From NCBI RefSeq assembly GCF_009770985.1, contig NZ_WSRW01000003.1:295275-359274 (forward strand): a stretch of 64,000 nt of DNA, read 5' to 3'. The notes under the pieces were generated by a model. That model was not told where the DNA came from and made no database searches. It saw only the letters and a program-made list of their open reading frames with translations. Position numbers and translations under genes: made by a program. Positions 61,899-64,000 of this stretch are shown here, piece by piece (within the stretch, counting starts at the first letter, position 1; each line of letters opens with the position of its first letter). This DNA is from Mucilaginibacter lacusdianchii. Lineage in GTDB: Bacteria; Bacteroidota; Bacteroidia; Sphingobacteriales; Sphingobacteriaceae.

Positions 61899-64000
61899 AT
61901 GAAGAAACTGCTACTCTGCTTTTTGCTGTGTTTACCGTTAATAGTAATGGCACAGGACTCCGTATTATATCGCATAGTTTACATAGGTGATGCCGGCGAG
62001 CTTGATCCGCAGCAAAGCGGTGTGCTTAGGCACGCTGCCAATAATATAATTCCCGGTAAAAGCACGGTGGTTTATTTAGGCGATAACATTTACCCAACCG
62101 GAATGGGCCTGCCCGGAAGCCGTGAAGAAGAAGAAACGAAGAATATTTTGCAGTCGCAATTCAAGCCCATGCGGCAAAAAGGAGCGCCTGTATACTTTAT
62201 TCCCGGTAATCATGACTGGGATCGTATGGGGCCGCGCGGACTGGCCAAAGCCAAACGGCAGTGGGAGTACATCGCCGAGCAAAAAGACTCACTACTAAAA
62301 GTGATACCCGAGGATGGCTGCCCCGGCCCGTACGAGATTAAGGTAAACAACGATATCACCATTATCGCATTCGACTCGGAATGGTGGTTGCACCTGTTCA
62401 GTAAAGATAATCCGAACGCCGATTGCGATTGCAAAACCAATGATGAGATCATTGCCAAGATGCGTGAGTTGCTTTACAAAAATCGTGATAAGATTATCAT
62501 GTTGTGCGATCATCATCCTTTCCAATCGTACGGTCACCATGGTGGTTACTATAACCTGGCTGATTATTTTTTTCCGCTCACCTCAGTTAAACACTCTTTA
62601 TATATACCGTTGCCTGGTTTAGGTGCGCTGTACCCATTTTTGCGCGCCAACTTTGCCACCGCACAAGACCAAGGGCACCCGCTGTATCGTAATATGGTGC
62701 AGCAAATTGATGCCGTTTTTGATGGTTTTCCAAACGTAATACACATATCGGGGCATGAGCATGGCCTGCAGTTTATCAATGGCAAGCAAATGCAGGTGGT
62801 GAGTGGGTCGGGGGCTAAGCAGGCCTTTGTAAAGAAAGGAAAAAATGCTTTGTACGCTGCATCAATTGGTGGTTATGTAACAGCCGATCTGCTTTGCAGC
62901 AAGCAGATTAAATTTACCTATTATGCCAGTGAAGATAGCGTTTTACGTCAGGTTTTTACTTATACAAAGCCTTATGTGTCTGTTAGTGAAGAATTAGAGG
63001 CAAGTGGTGAGCCACTGATGCAGGATAGTATTATAGTTAAGGCGCATCCGCAGTTTGATGAAGTAAGCAATTTTCACCGCAAATTGTACGGCGAAAATTA
63101 CCGCAAAGAGTGGGCTGCCCCCGTGAAGCTGCCGGTCATCCGCATTAGCGATGCCAAAGGCGGTTTAAAGCCAGTACAATTGGGTGGCATTCACCAAACC
63201 GCATCATTAATTTTGAAAGATGCTCAGGGCAAGCAATGGGTGTTAAGCAATATCGAGAAGTATCCGGAGGTGATCTTAACGCAGGCACAAAAAGAAACGC
63301 TGGCCAAATCGTGGTTGCGCGATGCCATGTCGGCTCAGCATCCTTATGCTACTTTGATGGCACCGGTGCTGGCTAATGCGGTAAAGGTATCACATACCAA
63401 CCCAATAATTGGCTGGGTATCGCCCGACGCAAAGCTGGGCTATTATAATAAGATATTTGCCAAGACTATCTGCATTTTGGAAGAGTACAACCCAGGCGGC
63501 CGGTCGGACAATACCGGCAACATGCTTAAATCGTTAGATCGCGACAATGATAATTTGATTGATACCGCCGAGTTTTTTAAAGCCCGTTTACTTGACTGGT
63601 TTATGGGCGATTGGGATCAGCAGGAAGACCAGTGGCGCTGGCAAAATCGAAGTGTTAATGGGCATAAGTATTATTTTGCTGTGCCTCGAAACCGCGACCA
63701 GGCATTTTATATTAACCAAGGCCTAATACCAAAAGTAAACTCCAGTATGTGGGTGGCGCCTTATTTAAAGGGTTACACGGCCGATGTTTCTGCAATTAAC
63801 TTTTTTTACTACAGTGGTAGTTCCTTAAATACTCGTTTTTTGGCCGGACTAGACCATGACACCTGGAGGAGGCTAGCGCGACAAGTGGCGGCAGGGCTTA
63901 CCGATTCGGTGATACAAGCTGCTTTATTAAAATTGCCGGGCGAGACTTATCGCATAAGGCATAACTGGTTGCAGAAACATATGCAAGAACGGCGGGATCA
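61899..64000 (+). CDS. Exported metallophosphoesterase, truncated by the window edge
   Basis: The open frame runs from the ATG at 61899 to the end of the window without a stop, so at least 700 residues are encoded here and the C-terminus is missing. It has a signal peptide (M-K-K-L-L-L-C-F-L-L-C-L-P-L-I-V-M-A-Q) and then a calcineurin-like phosphoesterase domain: YIGDAGE, VYLGDNIYP, PGNHDWD, CDHHPF and SGHEHG, the five metal-binding blocks. The region beyond about residue 330 has no motif I recognise. Similar long Bacteroidota proteins may carry an outer-membrane barrel after this domain, which cannot be checked here. It is divergent from pxpB. Confidence 0.9.
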   Translation, partial: MKKLLLCFLLCLPLIVMAQDSVLYRIVYIGDAGELDPQQSGVLRHAANNIIPGKSTVVYLGDNIYPTGMGLPGSREEEETKNILQSQFKPMRQKGAPVYFIPGNHDWDRMGPRGLAKAKRQWEYIAEQKDSLLKVIPEDGCPGPYEIKVNNDITIIAFDSEWWLHLFSKDNPNADCDCKTNDEIIAKMRELLYKNRDKIIMLCDHHPFQSYGHHGGYYNLADYFFPLTSVKHSLYIPLPGLGALYPFLRANFATAQDQGHPLYRNMVQQIDAVFDGFPNVIHISGHEHGLQFINGKQMQVVSGSGAKQAFVKKGKNALYAASIGGYVTADLLCSKQIKFTYYASEDSVLRQVFTYTKPYVSVSEELEASGEPLMQDSIIVKAHPQFDEVSNFHRKLYGENYRKEWAAPVKLPVIRISDAKGGLKPVQLGGIHQTASLILKDAQGKQWVLSNIEKYPEVILTQAQKETLAKSWLRDAMSAQHPYATLMAPVLANAVKVSHTNPIIGWVSPDAKLGYYNKIFAKTICILEEYNPGGRSDNTGNMLKSLDRDNDNLIDTAEFFKARLLDWFMGDWDQQEDQWRWQNRSVNGHKYYFAVPRNRDQAFYINQGLIPKVNSSMWVAPYLKGYTADVSAINFFYYSGSSLNTRFLAGLDHDTWRRLARQVAAGLTDSVIQAALLKLPGETYRIRHNWLQKHMQERRD

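Noticed and set aside
61742..61975. 77-codon minus-strand frame before the metallophosphoesterase
   Set aside because: It covers the divergent promoter region and the start of the metallophosphoesterase gene on the opposite strand. It has no family features.
62076..62785. Several minus-strand reading frames inside the metallophosphoesterase region
   Set aside because: The plus-strand frame shows all five phosphoesterase motifs, so the opposite-strand frames are shadows.

Overview
The window reads as chromosomal DNA of a free-living Bacteroidota, most likely Sphingobacteriaceae (Mucilaginibacter/Pedobacter-like). The grounds are a SusC/SusD pair behind an ECF sigma factor and FecR anti-sigma factor, DUF4974-type FecR, a GH78 rhamnosidase, PxpABC, an M1 peptidase, many leaders ending in A-Q, no Shine-Dalgarno-rich leaders, and tRNA promoters of the Bacteroidota type (TTTG, 18-19 nt, TAnnTTTG). 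The genus is inferred from protein style, not from a database search.

Layout. 1-150: tRNA-Asp with its promoter. 589-12892 (all minus strand): an ECF sigma factor, FecR, SusC with an STN domain, SusD, then RidA-like, SelA-like PLP enzyme, COG3964-type amidohydrolase, RraA-like and BASS-type transporter genes. All four enzymes carry export signals, two of them Tat-like. This looks like a regulated uptake and periplasmic breakdown pathway for an unknown acylated amino-acid- or sugar-acid-like substrate, and it is the most interesting part of the window. 13136-13768: HAD phosphatase. 14051-19949: a periplasmic sugar-oxidation set (propeller dehydrogenase fused to cytochrome c, SMP-30-type lactonase, small cytochrome c) followed by an alpha-L-rhamnosidase. 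20105-28786: HopJ-family protein, a small unknown, an ABC exporter, a SWIM-SNF2 helicase, exonuclease VII subunits, an ElaA-like acetyltransferase and a small unknown.

29059-34325: secreted ankyrin protein, DUF2271 protein with an apparent FMN-attachment motif, PepSY/flavodoxin reductase and convergent ApbE, together a likely extracytoplasmic flavin electron-transfer module. 34487-36328: MASE3 histidine kinase. 36404-43011: a TetR regulator and an RND tripartite efflux operon, with three copies of a shared palindrome that look like operators. 43195-50734: AraC-MGMT fusion, DUF1810, GNAT, a propeller lipoprotein, a multi-PAS kinase and a GH15 enzyme. 50859-50931: tRNA-Gly with a promoter and terminator.

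51039-55345: zinc alcohol dehydrogenase, OmpA-type lipoprotein, Tat metallo-beta-lactamase-fold protein and DUF748 protein. 55391-61672 (minus): PxpB-PxpC-PxpA, an NRAMP-like transporter and an M1 aminopeptidase, which together suit peptide and pyroglutamate use. 61899 to the window end: a metallophosphoesterase cut off by the edge. I saw no CRISPR array, insertion sequence, prophage or rRNA.
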